Below are positions 54,591 through 62,675 of a DNA stretch of 64,000 bases, piece by piece (within the stretch, counting starts at the first letter, position 1; every line of letters begins with the position of its first letter). Position numbers and translations under genes: made by a program. The stretch lies in the NCBI GenBank assembly GCA_049296795.1, contig JBAQTC010000015.1, positions 62,001 through 126,000 on the forward strand. The letters are read 5' to 3'. Origin of the DNA: CAXNKH01 sp049296795 (GTDB taxonomy: Bacteria > Pseudomonadota > Gammaproteobacteria > Burkholderiales > Burkholderiaceae_C). A model generated the notes under the pieces. It did not search any database, was not told where the DNA came from, and saw only the letters and a list, made by a program, of their open reading frames with translations.

Positions 54591-56312
54591 TTAAGCTTTT
54601 TTCGCCGCACTGGTTGGGTTCAGGCTGGTGATGCGACCGCTCTCAGTACCTGCGGTTTCATCAATCACTGCATTGATCAGAGTCGGCTTGCCGGAGCGGA
54701 TCGCTTCGTCCATACCGGCTTGCAACTCGGCCGGGGTGGTGGCGTGAACGCCAACACCGCCGAACGCTTGCATCATCATGTCGTAGCGGGCATTCTTCAC
54801 GAACACAGTCGGCGCAACGTCGCTACCACCGCTTTGATTCACGTCAGTGCCGCGGTAAATGCCGTTGTTGTTGAAGACCACGATGCAGACCGGCAGGTTG
54901 TAGCGGCAAATGGTTTCGACTTCCATGCCAGAAAAACCAAAAGCACTGTCGCCTTCAATGGCGATCACGGGTTTCCCGGTGACCACAGCAGCGGCGACTG
55001 AGAAGCCCATGCCGATGCCCATGATGCCCCAGGTGCCCACGTCCAGACGCTTGCGCGGCAAGTACATGTCCACAATGCTGCGGGCGAAGTCCAGTGTGTT
55101 GGCGCCTTCGTTGACCACAATGGCTTCCGGGTTGGCTTTGACCACGTTGCGAACCACATTGAGTGCGCTTTGGAAGTTCATTACTGGCGGGTTTTTGGCC
55201 AGGTTTTCCGCCATCTTGGCGATGTTGGTGTCGCGCTTGCTGTAAACGGTGCTGGTCCAATCAGCCGGTGGCTGCGCCCAGTTGCTGCCCATACCCGTCA
55301 CCAAAGCCGACACGCAGGAACCGATATCACCAATCAGGGGCGCGGCAATGGCCACGTTGCTGTCAATCTCGGTGGGGGCGATGTCGATTTGTATGAATTG
55401 ACGGCCAGCGGCTTTATCGCCACCCCAGGTCTTGCCCTTGCCGTGCGACAACAGCCAGTTCAGGCGGGCACCAATCAAGACCACCACGTCAGCTTCGGCC
55501 AGCACATAAGAGCGGGCGGCAGAAGCGGACTGACCATGGGTGTCGGGCAGCAGGCCTTTGGCCATGGACATGGGCAGGTAGGGGATACCAGATTTTTCGA
55601 CCAAGGTGCGAATGTCAGCATCGGCCTGGGCGTAAGCAGCGCCTTTGCCCAGAAGAATCAACGGACGCTTAGCGCCTTTGAGCAGATCGAGCGCACGTTG
55701 CACGGAATCAGGTGCGGGGAGTTGGCGCGGAGCGGCATCGACCACTTTGATAAGCGATTCTTTGCCGGCTTCTGCCGTCATGACCTGCGAGAACAGCTTG
55801 GCTGGCAGATCCAGGTAAACGCCACCGGGACGGCCCGACACGGCGGAGCGGATAGCGCGGGCAATGCCGACGCCGATGTCTTCGGCGTTCAGCACGCGGA
55901 AAGCGGCCTTGCACAGCGGCTTGGCGATGGCCAGTTGGTCCATCTCTTCATAGTCGCCTTGCTGCAAATCGACGATCTCGCGCTCGCTGGAGCCGCTGAT
56001 CAGGATCATGGGGAAGCAGTTGGTGGTGGCGTTGGTCAGCGCGGTCAGGCCGTTCAAAAAGCCTGGGGCCGACACGGTCAGTGCGATGCCGGGTTTTTGC
56101 GTCAGGAAGCCAGCAGCTGCAGCGGCGTTGCCGGCGTGTTGCTCGTGACGAAAGGAGATAACGCGCATGCCTTCGGCCTGTGCCATGCGCGTGAGGTCGG
56201 TGATTGGGATGCCAGGGACGGCAAAAATGGTGTCCAGGCCGTTGAGTTTGAGCGCGTCGATGACCAGATGAAAACCATCGGTCATTTCTGGAGTTTGAAC
56301 GTCATTTGTCAT
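54591..56312 (-). CDS. oxc: Oxalyl-CoA decarboxylase (thiamine diphosphate-dependent)
   Basis: This 573-residue ThDP enzyme begins with IFAVPGIPITDLTRMAQ, carries the catalytic Glu region SFRHEQHAGNAAAAAG and the ThDP/Mg motif EGDSAFGFSGMEVET to NNNGIYRGTD. It decarboxylates oxalyl-CoA to formyl-CoA, which Frc recycles with oxalate. The ATG at 56312 is preferred; the extension to 56357 would lie in the leader. The promoter to the right carries a Crp/Fnr-type site. Confidence 0.93.
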   Translation of the reverse strand: MTNDVQTPEMTDGFHLVIDALKLNGLDTIFAVPGIPITDLTRMAQAEGMRVISFRHEQHAGNAAAAAGFLTQKPGIALTVSAPGFLNGLTALTNATTNCFPMILISGSSEREIVDLQQGDYEEMDQLAIAKPLCKAAFRVLNAEDIGVGIARAIRSAVSGRPGGVYLDLPAKLFSQVMTAEAGKESLIKVVDAAPRQLPAPDSVQRALDLLKGAKRPLILLGKGAAYAQADADIRTLVEKSGIPYLPMSMAKGLLPDTHGQSASAARSYVLAEADVVVLIGARLNWLLSHGKGKTWGGDKAAGRQFIQIDIAPTEIDSNVAIAAPLIGDIGSCVSALVTGMGSNWAQPPADWTSTVYSKRDTNIAKMAENLAKNPPVMNFQSALNVVRNVVKANPEAIVVNEGANTLDFARSIVDMYLPRKRLDVGTWGIMGIGMGFSVAAAVVTGKPVIAIEGDSAFGFSGMEVETICRYNLPVCIVVFNNNGIYRGTDVNQSGGSDVAPTVFVKNARYDMMMQAFGGVGVHATTPAELQAGMDEAIRSGKPTLINAVIDETAGTESGRITSLNPTSAAKKA

Positions 56313-56411
56313 GAGGAAGCCTTGCTTGATTTGAAGTTGAAATGCGGATGCGATCACGGATCGGGCTGTCTCTGGTTAATCTCCCCAGGGGAGACCTGAC
56401 GCAGAGCGGCT

Positions 56412-56417
56412 ATCATA
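56412..56417 (-). promoter_or_regulatory. Predicted -10 element of the oxc promoter
   Basis: On the minus strand this reads TATGAT, one mismatch from consensus, giving a likely transcription start near 56405. The TTGAC-N4-GTCAA site lies 42 bases upstream of that start, the spacing of class II FNR-type activation. No good -35 is seen, as expected for an activator-dependent promoter. Confidence 0.5.
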
Positions 56418-56440
56418 GGCAGTTGATCGGGTAAACACCA

Positions 56441-56454
56441 TTGACCCCGGTCAA
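56441..56454. promoter_or_regulatory. Crp/Fnr-type operator TTGAC-N4-GTCAA between oxc and its regulator
   Basis: TTGACCCCGGTCAA is a perfect 5-bp inverted repeat with a four-base spacer, extendable to 6+6. It matches the FNR-family architecture TTGAT-N4-ATCAA with one changed pair per half. It lies between divergent oxc and the Crp/Fnr gene. The same pattern recurs at 60509-60522 upstream of tctC. Confidence 0.65.
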
Positions 56455-56497
56455 TTTTTCCGACTTTAATTCGAGTTTCATTGATTGTCTTCTGCCC

Positions 56498-57106
56498 ATG
56501 ATTACGGTTGAAAATCATCCCGAAAAAAACATCATCCGGGTTCAGCTGACGCAAAATATTTTGCTCAAGGGGCTCAGTGCTGAGCAAAACGCCGAATTGG
56601 AGACTCATTTGGCGGTAGTCGATTGCCATAAAGGCGACTCCCTGCTGGACCAGGGCGTTCACGAAATGGAGCAGTATTTCATTCTCGATGGCATCCTCAA
56701 GCGCGTTGTGAGCAACAGCCAAGCCAAAGAGATGATTCTGCGTTTCGCCAATGAGCGCGACATGGAAACCAGTTATGCCGCTTGGTGTCTGAAACAACCA
56801 ACGCCTTACAGCATTGTTTGCGTAACCAAGGCCAGGGTTGCCAAATTACCGTTGACCAAGTGGGTCGAATTTATTGCGCGGCATCCTGAAGTTAAAAAAG
56901 TTTTTGAGCATGAGGTGATGCGCTCCATGAGTGACATCATGGCCCATACCATCACGCTGCACTTGCTCGATGCACCGGGGCGGGTTCATCGTTTCCTACG
57001 CAAACAACCCGAGCTGTTTGACCGAATACCGAAAAAAGAGTTGGCCGCTTATCTCAATTTATCGGCCGAAACCCTGAGTCGACTCAAGCAGCAGGGGAAA
57101 ATATAA
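56498..57106 (+). CDS. Crp/Fnr-family transcriptional regulator, probable oxalate regulator
   Basis: This 202-residue protein has a cyclic-nucleotide-binding-like domain (about 20-130) and a C-terminal HTH whose recognition helix reads LSAETLSRLKQQ, with the FNR-like ExxSR that fits TTGA half-sites. It lacks the N-terminal cysteine cluster of FNR, so the effector is unknown. The ATG at 56498 is used, because the in-frame TTG at 56441 lies in the operator. Divergent to oxc, it probably controls oxc-frc and tctCBA and perhaps itself (inference). Confidence 0.82.
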   Translation: MITVENHPEKNIIRVQLTQNILLKGLSAEQNAELETHLAVVDCHKGDSLLDQGVHEMEQYFILDGILKRVVSNSQAKEMILRFANERDMETSYAAWCLKQPTPYSIVCVTKARVAKLPLTKWVEFIARHPEVKKVFEHEVMRSMSDIMAHTITLHLLDAPGRVHRFLRKQPELFDRIPKKELAAYLNLSAETLSRLKQQGKI

Positions 57107-57129
57107 AAAGGCCCGATCAGGGCCTTTTT
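57105..57129. terminator. Bidirectional terminator between the regulator and tctA
   Basis: AAAAAGGCCC and GGGCCTTTTT form a perfect 10-bp stem around the loop GATCA. It overlaps the regulator's stop and lies three bases from the tctA stop, so it ends both converging transcripts. Confidence 0.85.
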
Positions 57130-57131
57130 AA

Positions 57132-58661
57132 TTAGTCAACGCCGCGAACGTTTTCAAACTCGTCCTTTTTCGGCGGACGAATCTTGGCCAGGACTTTCGA
57201 AATAACAGGCCAGAATAGCAAGATCAAAGCCAAGCTGGTGATGGTTCCAACCAGTGCGTTCGAATACATGATAGATAAATCACCTTGCGAGACCAGCATC
57301 GCCTGACGGAAGGAGTCTTCCGCTTTGTCGCCCAACACCAAGGCCAGAACCAAGGGGGCCAACGGGTAATCCAGCTTCTTGAACAAGTAACCCAGCAAAC
57401 CGAACAACAGCATGAACCAGATGTCGAGCATGGCGTTGTGAACGGTGTAGGCACCGATGGCGCAAATCACGATGATGACAGGCGCAATGATGGAAAAAGG
57501 AATTCGCAGAATCGAGGCGAACAGCGGCACGGTGGTCAGCACCACGATCAGGCCGACCAGGTTGCCCAAATACATGCTGGCAATCAAGCCCCAGACGAAG
57601 TCTTTTTGTTCGACAAACAACAGCGGTCCGGGCTGCAGGCCCCAGATCAGCAAGCCACCGAGCAACACCGCTGCGGTGGGTGAGCCTGGAATGCCCAGCG
57701 CCAACATCGGCAACAGGGCGCTGGTGCCGGCGGCGTGCGCTGCCGTTTCGGGCGCAATCACGCCTTCGAGTTGTCCCGTCCCAAACTTGGAGCCTTGCGG
57801 CGACATCTTCTTGGCCAAACCGTAGCTCATGAACGATGCCGGCGTAGCACCGCCCGGGGTGATACCCATCCAGATGCCGACCAGTGAGCTGCGAAGGGAA
57901 GTGACCCAGTACTGGGGTAATTTCTTCCAGGTATCCAGAACGACCTTGGGGTCGATCTTGGCGCTCTTGCCGGAGAAGGCCAAGCCTTCCTCCATCGACA
58001 ACAGAATCTCGCCAATGCCGAACAAACCAATGACAGCGATCAGGAAGTCAAAGCCGCGCATCAATTCATGGAAACCAAAAGTCAAACGCAATTGTCCGGT
58101 GACGGTGTCCATGCCGACTGATGCCAAGGCGAAACCCATGGTCATGGAGGCCAGAATTTTGAAGGGCGATCCTTTGCCCATGCCGACAAAGCTGCAGAAG
58201 GTCAGCAGGTAGACCGCGAAGAACTCGGGCGGTCCAAATTTGAGGGCGAATTTTGCAACCAAGGGTGCCAAAAAGGTGATCATCACCACGGCAACAAAAG
58301 CGCCAATGAATGAAGAAGTGAACGCGGCTGTGAGGGCTTCGCCAGCACGGCCTTGTTGCGCCATCGGGTAACCATCAAAAGTGGTTGCTACCGACCAGGG
58401 CTCACCCGGGATGTTGAACAAAATCGAGGTGATGGCACCGCCGAACAGGGCACCCCAGTAAATGCACGACAGCATGATGATGGCTGAAGTCGGTGACATG
58501 GTGAAGGTCAACGGCAGCAAAATCGCCACGCCGTTAGCCCCACCCAGACCTGGTAGCACACCGATCAAAACACCCAAAATGATGCCGACAAACATCAGTA
58601 CCAAGTTCATTGGCGTCAGGATGACGGCAAAGCCTTGAAATAGTGAACTTAACTCTTCCAT
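57132..58661 (-). CDS. tctA: Tripartite tricarboxylate transporter large permease TctA
   Basis: This 509-residue membrane protein has about 11-12 hydrophobic segments and the TctA signature GVLPGLGGANGVAILLPLTF near residue 38, plus PGEPWSVATTFDGYPMAQQG and a second GITPGGATPASFMSYGLAKK. It moves the ligand of the partner TctC across the inner membrane. Its linkage to oxc and frc suggests oxalate import (inference). Confidence 0.9.
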   Translation of the reverse strand: MEELSSLFQGFAVILTPMNLVLMFVGIILGVLIGVLPGLGGANGVAILLPLTFTMSPTSAIIMLSCIYWGALFGGAITSILFNIPGEPWSVATTFDGYPMAQQGRAGEALTAAFTSSFIGAFVAVVMITFLAPLVAKFALKFGPPEFFAVYLLTFCSFVGMGKGSPFKILASMTMGFALASVGMDTVTGQLRLTFGFHELMRGFDFLIAVIGLFGIGEILLSMEEGLAFSGKSAKIDPKVVLDTWKKLPQYWVTSLRSSLVGIWMGITPGGATPASFMSYGLAKKMSPQGSKFGTGQLEGVIAPETAAHAAGTSALLPMLALGIPGSPTAAVLLGGLLIWGLQPGPLLFVEQKDFVWGLIASMYLGNLVGLIVVLTTVPLFASILRIPFSIIAPVIIVICAIGAYTVHNAMLDIWFMLLFGLLGYLFKKLDYPLAPLVLALVLGDKAEDSFRQAMLVSQGDLSIMYSNALVGTITSLALILLFWPVISKVLAKIRPPKKDEFENVRGVD

Positions 58662-58697
58662 TTTTAACTAACTCCGAAATTCGTTATGCGAGGGGAT

Positions 58698-59216
58698 TCA
58701 AAGGCCGAGTGCGCTCAGCAAATCAAACTTGCCCTTGAACAGGGGAACCTTGAACCACACTTCAAACATCATGTAAAACAACAGGTCAACGATGACCGCA
58801 GCCAGCACGCTCTTGAGCCAGGAGTACTTGCCCAAAATCACCATGAACAAGGCGATATAGATGGTTGACGCCACATAGATGCCGAGCATCTGGATGCCAA
58901 AAACATAGACGCAAGCGGGAAGTAAAACCGATAGTACGCGTTTGATTTGCACACCATCAACAAACACTTCGGTATTTTTCTTCTTGCCCAGCAGAGACTG
59001 GTAAATGATGCCAAGACCTGAAATACAGAGGATCAGGCCAATGTAAAAAGGGAAATAGCCAGCAGCCGGGCCATCACTGGTCCAGCCCGAACCGAGCTTG
59101 CGGCTTCCATAAACCACGGTGGCGCCCATCAGGACGACGAGCACGGCGACGACCGCGTCAACGATGTTGGTGGCCGGCCCGCTTGCTGAGTGGCTGGAGG
59201 ATTCGCTTGACGACAT
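58698..59216 (-). CDS. tctB: Tripartite tricarboxylate transporter small permease TctB
   Basis: This 172-residue protein has four hydrophobic segments, with GYFPFYIGLILCISGLGII typical of TctB. It sits between tctC and tctA, 37 bases before tctA, after a hairpin terminator that follows tctC. Confidence 0.85.
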   Translation of the reverse strand: MSSSESSSHSASGPATNIVDAVVAVLVVLMGATVVYGSRKLGSGWTSDGPAAGYFPFYIGLILCISGLGIIYQSLLGKKKNTEVFVDGVQIKRVLSVLLPACVYVFGIQMLGIYVASTIYIALFMVILGKYSWLKSVLAAVIVDLLFYMMFEVWFKVPLFKGKFDLLSALGL

Positions 59217-59295
59217 GAGAAAAATTCCTGCAAATAAAAAAATGCGGTCAGGCGCTAGTGCAACTTAAACTGGCGGGCCCCAACCGATAGAAAAA

Positions 59296-59321
59296 ATCCT
59301 GCAGAGTAAGCTCTGCAGGAT
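59296..59321 (-). terminator. Intrinsic terminator after tctC, before tctB
   Basis: ATCCTGCAGAG and CTCTGCAGGAT make a perfect 11-bp stem around a four-base loop, followed on the minus strand by six Ts. It lies between tctC and tctB and would end most tctC transcripts, giving more binding protein than permease. Confidence 0.8.
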
Positions 59322-59333
59322 GTCGTTAAAAGC

Positions 59334-60359
59334 TTACTTGGCCAAGAAGCCAGCTTCTTTCATCAGATCGCGGTGCAAGGCTTCAGCTGAAGTCAGCCAC
59401 TTGGCGTAATCGGCACCGGTCAAGAAGGTTTGATTGAAAGCACCTTTTTCCATGAAGTCTTTCCAGTCATCCGTGGCGCGGACTTTCTTGAACAAGTCAA
59501 CGTAATAGGCCAACTGGTCGGGAGTCGCGCCAGCGGGCATGAAGATGCCGCGCAACATTACATAATCGGTCGGAATTCCGGCTTCTTTGCAAGTGGGGAC
59601 ATCATTCCAGGATTGGGTGTCAGTGACCTTGGTTTTGTAAGGCATACGCTCGTCATCAAACACGCACAGAGCACGCAACTTGCCAGCACGCCACTGGGCC
59701 ACGGCTTCAATGGGATTGTTCACAGTGGAGTCAACGTGCTTGCCGACCAGTTGCACCGCCACTTCACCGCCGCCTTTGAACGGGATGTAAATGAATTTGA
59801 TTCCGGTGGCTTTTTCCAGCCCGGAAGTCAGAATCTGGTCTTCTTGCTTGGAGCCGGTTCCACCCATTTTCATTTTGTTCGGGCCTGCCGCTTTGACTGC
59901 AGCAATATATTCCTTGGCATTTTTGTAGGGCGCTTCAGCATTGGTCCACAACACGAACTGGTCCAGTGCCAACATGGCGACCGGGGTCATGTCTTTCCAG
60001 TTGAAGGGAACACCGGTGGCCAAGGGCGTGGTGAACAGGTTGGACAGGGTGATCACAATTTTGTGCGGCTCACCCTTGGCGCCTTGAACATCGAGAAAGC
60101 CTTCGGCACCCGCGCCACCCGATTTGTTCACCACAATCATCGGCTGCTTCATCAGTTTGTGCTTGATGATGACGCCTTGAATGAAGCGCGCCATTTGGTC
60201 GGCACCGCCGCCGGTACCTGCAGGCACCACAAACTCAACCGGTTTGGTCGGTTCCCAGGCCGCAACAGCTGGCAGGGTCATTCCCAGTGCAGCGACGGCC
60301 AATCCAGCAGTAGCGAATGGTGTCAAAGCGCAGCGATGACCGAAGGTTTTAAATGCCAT
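59334..60359 (-). CDS. tctC: Tripartite tricarboxylate transporter binding protein TctC
   Basis: This 341-residue protein has a signal peptide (cleavage near VAA-W), WEPTKPVEFVVPAGTGGGAD and GGAGAEGFLDV. It belongs to a more diverged branch of Bug receptors (KSGGAGAEG in place of the usual APDGYT). It is the only binding protein in the window linked to TctA and TctB. GGAG precedes the ATG at 60359. A repeat tract and an operator lie upstream. Confidence 0.88.
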   Translation of the reverse strand: MAFKTFGHRCALTPFATAGLAVAALGMTLPAVAAWEPTKPVEFVVPAGTGGGADQMARFIQGVIIKHKLMKQPMIVVNKSGGAGAEGFLDVQGAKGEPHKIVITLSNLFTTPLATGVPFNWKDMTPVAMLALDQFVLWTNAEAPYKNAKEYIAAVKAAGPNKMKMGGTGSKQEDQILTSGLEKATGIKFIYIPFKGGGEVAVQLVGKHVDSTVNNPIEAVAQWRAGKLRALCVFDDERMPYKTKVTDTQSWNDVPTCKEAGIPTDYVMLRGIFMPAGATPDQLAYYVDLFKKVRATDDWKDFMEKGAFNQTFLTGADYAKWLTSAEALHRDLMKEAGFLAK

Positions 60360-60435
60360 TATTTGATCTCCCAAGTGTGATAGTCAAAACTTGCATCGGG
60401 TTGATAACCAGCTGTTGTAGTTTAATTGTTTGCCT

Positions 60436-60470
60436 AACACAACACAACACAACACAACACAACACAACAC
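60436..60470. repeat. Seven perfect tandem copies of AACAC upstream of tctC
   Basis: The 35-base tract is (AACAC)7, or (GTGTT)7 as read in the direction of tctC. It starts 77 bases upstream of the tctC start codon. If the operator at 60509-60522 acts at class II spacing, transcription begins near 60473 and the repeat is the first part of the leader RNA. Confidence 0.9.
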
Positions 60471-60508
60471 TAAGTCACTACTGTGACACACACCGCTAAG
60501 TGCAGGGA

Positions 60509-60522
60509 TTGACTTGCGTCAA
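60509..60522. promoter_or_regulatory. Crp/Fnr-type operator TTGAC-N4-GTCAA upstream of tctC
   Basis: TTGACTTGCGTCAA repeats the half-sites found at 56441-56454 with a different spacer. The minus-strand hexamer CACAGT at 60485-60480, at the same spacing as the oxc -10, keeps A2 and T6 of the consensus, so it would be a weak activator-dependent promoter. It lies between tctC and the formyltransferase gene. Confidence 0.6.
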
Positions 60523-60573
60523 TTTTCACGAAAATGGATTAAGTAATGGCATTAATCAAGGGTAAACCCTGGT

Positions 60574-61503
60574 TTATTGCGCGCTGTGACCGGGCGTCAG
60601 TTGCTGTTCGCGGGCGTAGTCGGCTGCACTCAATTTTTTTCCGTTCTCGGCTTTGAGTTTTTGAATCTCAATTTGGCCGCCTTGCGCGCTGATCCAGATG
60701 GAGGTTTCAGTGATGGCCGTGATGCTGCCGATCTTGCCCTTCACCTCCGCAAATCGCTTGCTTGGGTGTTTGCGACAGTCGAAGAGAAAAACTTTTTTCT
60801 CTCCCAGCAGGGTCCAGGCACCGGGCGCCGGGTTGCTGGCACGAATCAGGTTGTAAACCTGGTCCACATGGTTATGCCAGTTGATTCTGGATTCCTCGTC
60901 TCGAAACCAGCCTTCGTAACTGGCCAGCGTTTCATCTTGCTCCAACTCCTGGTGTTGGCCAGTGGCCACCGCATCAGCCGCTTCCAGCAAGGCACGCACG
61001 CCCATAGGGAACAATTGATTGAAATAGAGTTCGCCCAAAGTTTCGTCCGGGCCTATGGCGCAGGATTTTTGCAAGATCACCGGCCCTTCATCCATGCCGT
61101 CGGTGGGACGGAACACCGTCAACCCAGTTTGGCTTTCGCCGTGTGCGATGGCCCAGTTGATCGACGAGGGTCCACGGTAGCGTGGCAATAGAGAAGGGTG
61201 GTATTGAATTGTCCCAAGGCGCGGGATGTTGAGCAACGACTGCGGTGCGAATTGCAAAACATAAGCCATCACACCCAGGTCGGCGTTCAAGCTGCGCATG
61301 GCTTGAGCGGCCTCATCGCTGGTGAGCTGGGCGAATTGAAAGACCTGCAATCCCCTGGCCTGCGCTTCTAGACGCAAGGCGTCGGGTTTTGTGCCTTCTT
61401 TTTCTGGTCTGCAGAAAACACCAACGATCTCATCGCCTCGCGCTGCAAAAGCCTCGAGCACGGCACGACCAAAATCTTGCTGACCAATGATTGCGATTTT
61501 CAT
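60574..61503 (-). CDS. Folate-type formyltransferase, 10-formyl-THF dehydrogenase N-domain-like
   Basis: This 309-residue protein has a formyltransferase N-domain (1-200) and C-domain (205-305). The active site reads QYHPSLLPRYRGPSSINWA (H102) with D138 in DGMDEG. The H-D spacing of 36 residues equals that of the hydrolase domain of 10-formyltetrahydrofolate dehydrogenase (ALDH1L1), and YHPSLLP is closer to that enzyme than to methionyl-tRNA formyltransferase. It may hydrolyse or transfer formyl groups of 10-formyl-THF. Position beside the oxalate genes suggests a link to formate/formyl-CoA. Confidence 0.75.
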   Translation of the reverse strand: MKIAIIGQQDFGRAVLEAFAARGDEIVGVFCRPEKEGTKPDALRLEAQARGLQVFQFAQLTSDEAAQAMRSLNADLGVMAYVLQFAPQSLLNIPRLGTIQYHPSLLPRYRGPSSINWAIAHGESQTGLTVFRPTDGMDEGPVILQKSCAIGPDETLGELYFNQLFPMGVRALLEAADAVATGQHQELEQDETLASYEGWFRDEESRINWHNHVDQVYNLIRASNPAPGAWTLLGEKKVFLFDCRKHPSKRFAEVKGKIGSITAITETSIWISAQGGQIEIQKLKAENGKKLSAADYAREQQLTPGHSAQ

Positions 61504-61554
61504 TCTTGTCCGGTTCAGGATTGACGGAGAAGCCCGGTCCGCGATTTTAGGGGT

Positions 61555-62355
61555 TTAGCGAAACAGGAAATAAGCCGCCAGCAGGTACAAGACCACGGCG
61601 AATGCTTTTTTAAGCGGGCGAATGTCCATGCCGTGCGCGGTACGGGCACCCAAGGGCGCTGTGAAGATACTGGCCAGGGAGAGTACCAGCAAGCCCGGCC
61701 AATACAAATAACCCCATGATCCCGCGGGCAGGGTTGGCAGGTCTTGTCCGGCCCAGATATAGCCCAAAGTTCCGGCCAGCGCAATCGGAAAACCCAGGGC
61801 TGAAGACGTGGCCACGGCATTGTGGATTTTGGTATTGCACCAGGTCATGAAAGGCACAGAGACAAAAGCCCCGCCGGCGCCGACCAAGGAAGACAGCAGG
61901 CCGATCAGTCCGCCCATGCTGAACATGCCTGTTGCGCCGGGAAGGCTGCGCGTAGGAAGAGGCTTGCGGTCAATGAACATCTGGGTGGCGGAAAAAGCGA
62001 CAAAAAGCGAGAACAGCACACTGAGCAAGCGGGTTGGCATGGCTGCAGCAAGTTGGGCGCCAAGCATCGAACCCACCAGAATTCCTGGTGCCAAACTGCG
62101 CGCCACCGGCCACAGCACAGCGCCACGTTTGTGGTGGGCCCAGACCGAACTCAGCGAAGTGAAGCTGATGGTGGCGAGCGACGTAGCGACTGCCATCTTC
62201 ACAGCATATTGGTCTGGGAAGCCCTTGGCGTTGAGGATGAAAGTCATGAACGGGACCATCAGCATGCCGCCACCCAGCCCGAGCAGGCCCGCGAGAAAAC
62301 CAGTACACAGGCCGAGAGCGACCAATTCAAGGATCAGTTGAGGTTCAAGGAGCAT
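61555..62355 (-). CDS. TauE/SafE-family membrane permease
   Basis: This 266-residue protein has about eight hydrophobic segments and the two TauE half-repeats: GLCTGFLAGLLGLGGGMLMV and GLIGLLSSLVGAGGAFVSVP. The family exports sulfite, sulfoacetate or other organic anions. ATG at 62355 is used because the longer frame to 62457 would run into the 6S RNA gene. Confidence 0.8.
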   Translation of the reverse strand: MLLEPQLILELVALGLCTGFLAGLLGLGGGMLMVPFMTFILNAKGFPDQYAVKMAVATSLATISFTSLSSVWAHHKRGAVLWPVARSLAPGILVGSMLGAQLAAAMPTRLLSVLFSLFVAFSATQMFIDRKPLPTRSLPGATGMFSMGGLIGLLSSLVGAGGAFVSVPFMTWCNTKIHNAVATSSALGFPIALAGTLGYIWAGQDLPTLPAGSWGYLYWPGLLVLSLASIFTAPLGARTAHGMDIRPLKKAFAVVLYLLAAYFLFR

Positions 62356-62444
62356 GCAAAAAAGACGCTGAATTGCAGAAGCGGGCAAAGAGCCGCCGTG
62401 TGGTGGCGAGGCCGGCTCTTGAAGGCAAGGGGGAACGATGTTGT

Positions 62445-62612
62445 CTGCAAGTGCCACTGGACCGGCATCCTGAACCGGGGTTCAGGTGGGCGAGGGCAGC
62501 GTTGGCTTCGGGTTCATCTGACGCGAGATGATCACACCTGCCAGGCAATATTCCAAGCCCGGGCTCTATGAGCATTGGTTCAAGGAATTTAAAGCCCAAT
62601 GGCACTGCAGAC
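62445..62612 (-). ncRNA. ssrS: 6S RNA
   Basis: The minus strand ends in CACCTGAACCCCGGTTCAGG, matching the closing region of 6S RNA (E. coli CACCTTGAACCAAGGGTTCAAGG, compared here by eye), and starts with TTCCTTGAACCAATG. The ends CTGCAGTGCCATTGG (62610-62596) and CCAGTGGCACTTGCAG (62460-62445) pair to form the terminal stem. The RNA mimics an open promoter and binds sigma-70 RNA polymerase. It lies directly after zapA, as in many Proteobacteria. The ends are approximate. Confidence 0.82.
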
Positions 62613-62619
62613 GGTTTCT

Positions 62620-62625
62620 ATTGTA
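62620..62625 (-). promoter_or_regulatory. Predicted -10 element of the 6S RNA promoter
   Basis: On the minus strand this reads TACAAT, and predicts transcription starting near 62613, where the terminal stem begins. No clear -35 was identified. Confidence 0.5.
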
Positions 62626-62675
62626 GGCCCATCCATCACAACTTTGGCGACAGGGGCATTGATTTGATGAGGCTG

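Noticed and set aside
55170..56399. A 409-codon plus-strand frame opposite oxc
   Set aside because: It runs through the oxc promoter region and has low-complexity antisense composition; oxc is certain.
60436..60470. The tandem AACAC tract as a CRISPR array or plasmid-type iteron
   Set aside because: Units are only five bases with no spacers, and no Cas or replication gene is near; it is a simple sequence repeat.
62356..62457. N-terminal extension of the TauE/SafE permease
   Set aside because: It overlaps the 3' end of the 6S RNA and the residues look unlike a TauE N-terminus; the ATG at 62355 gives a normal length.
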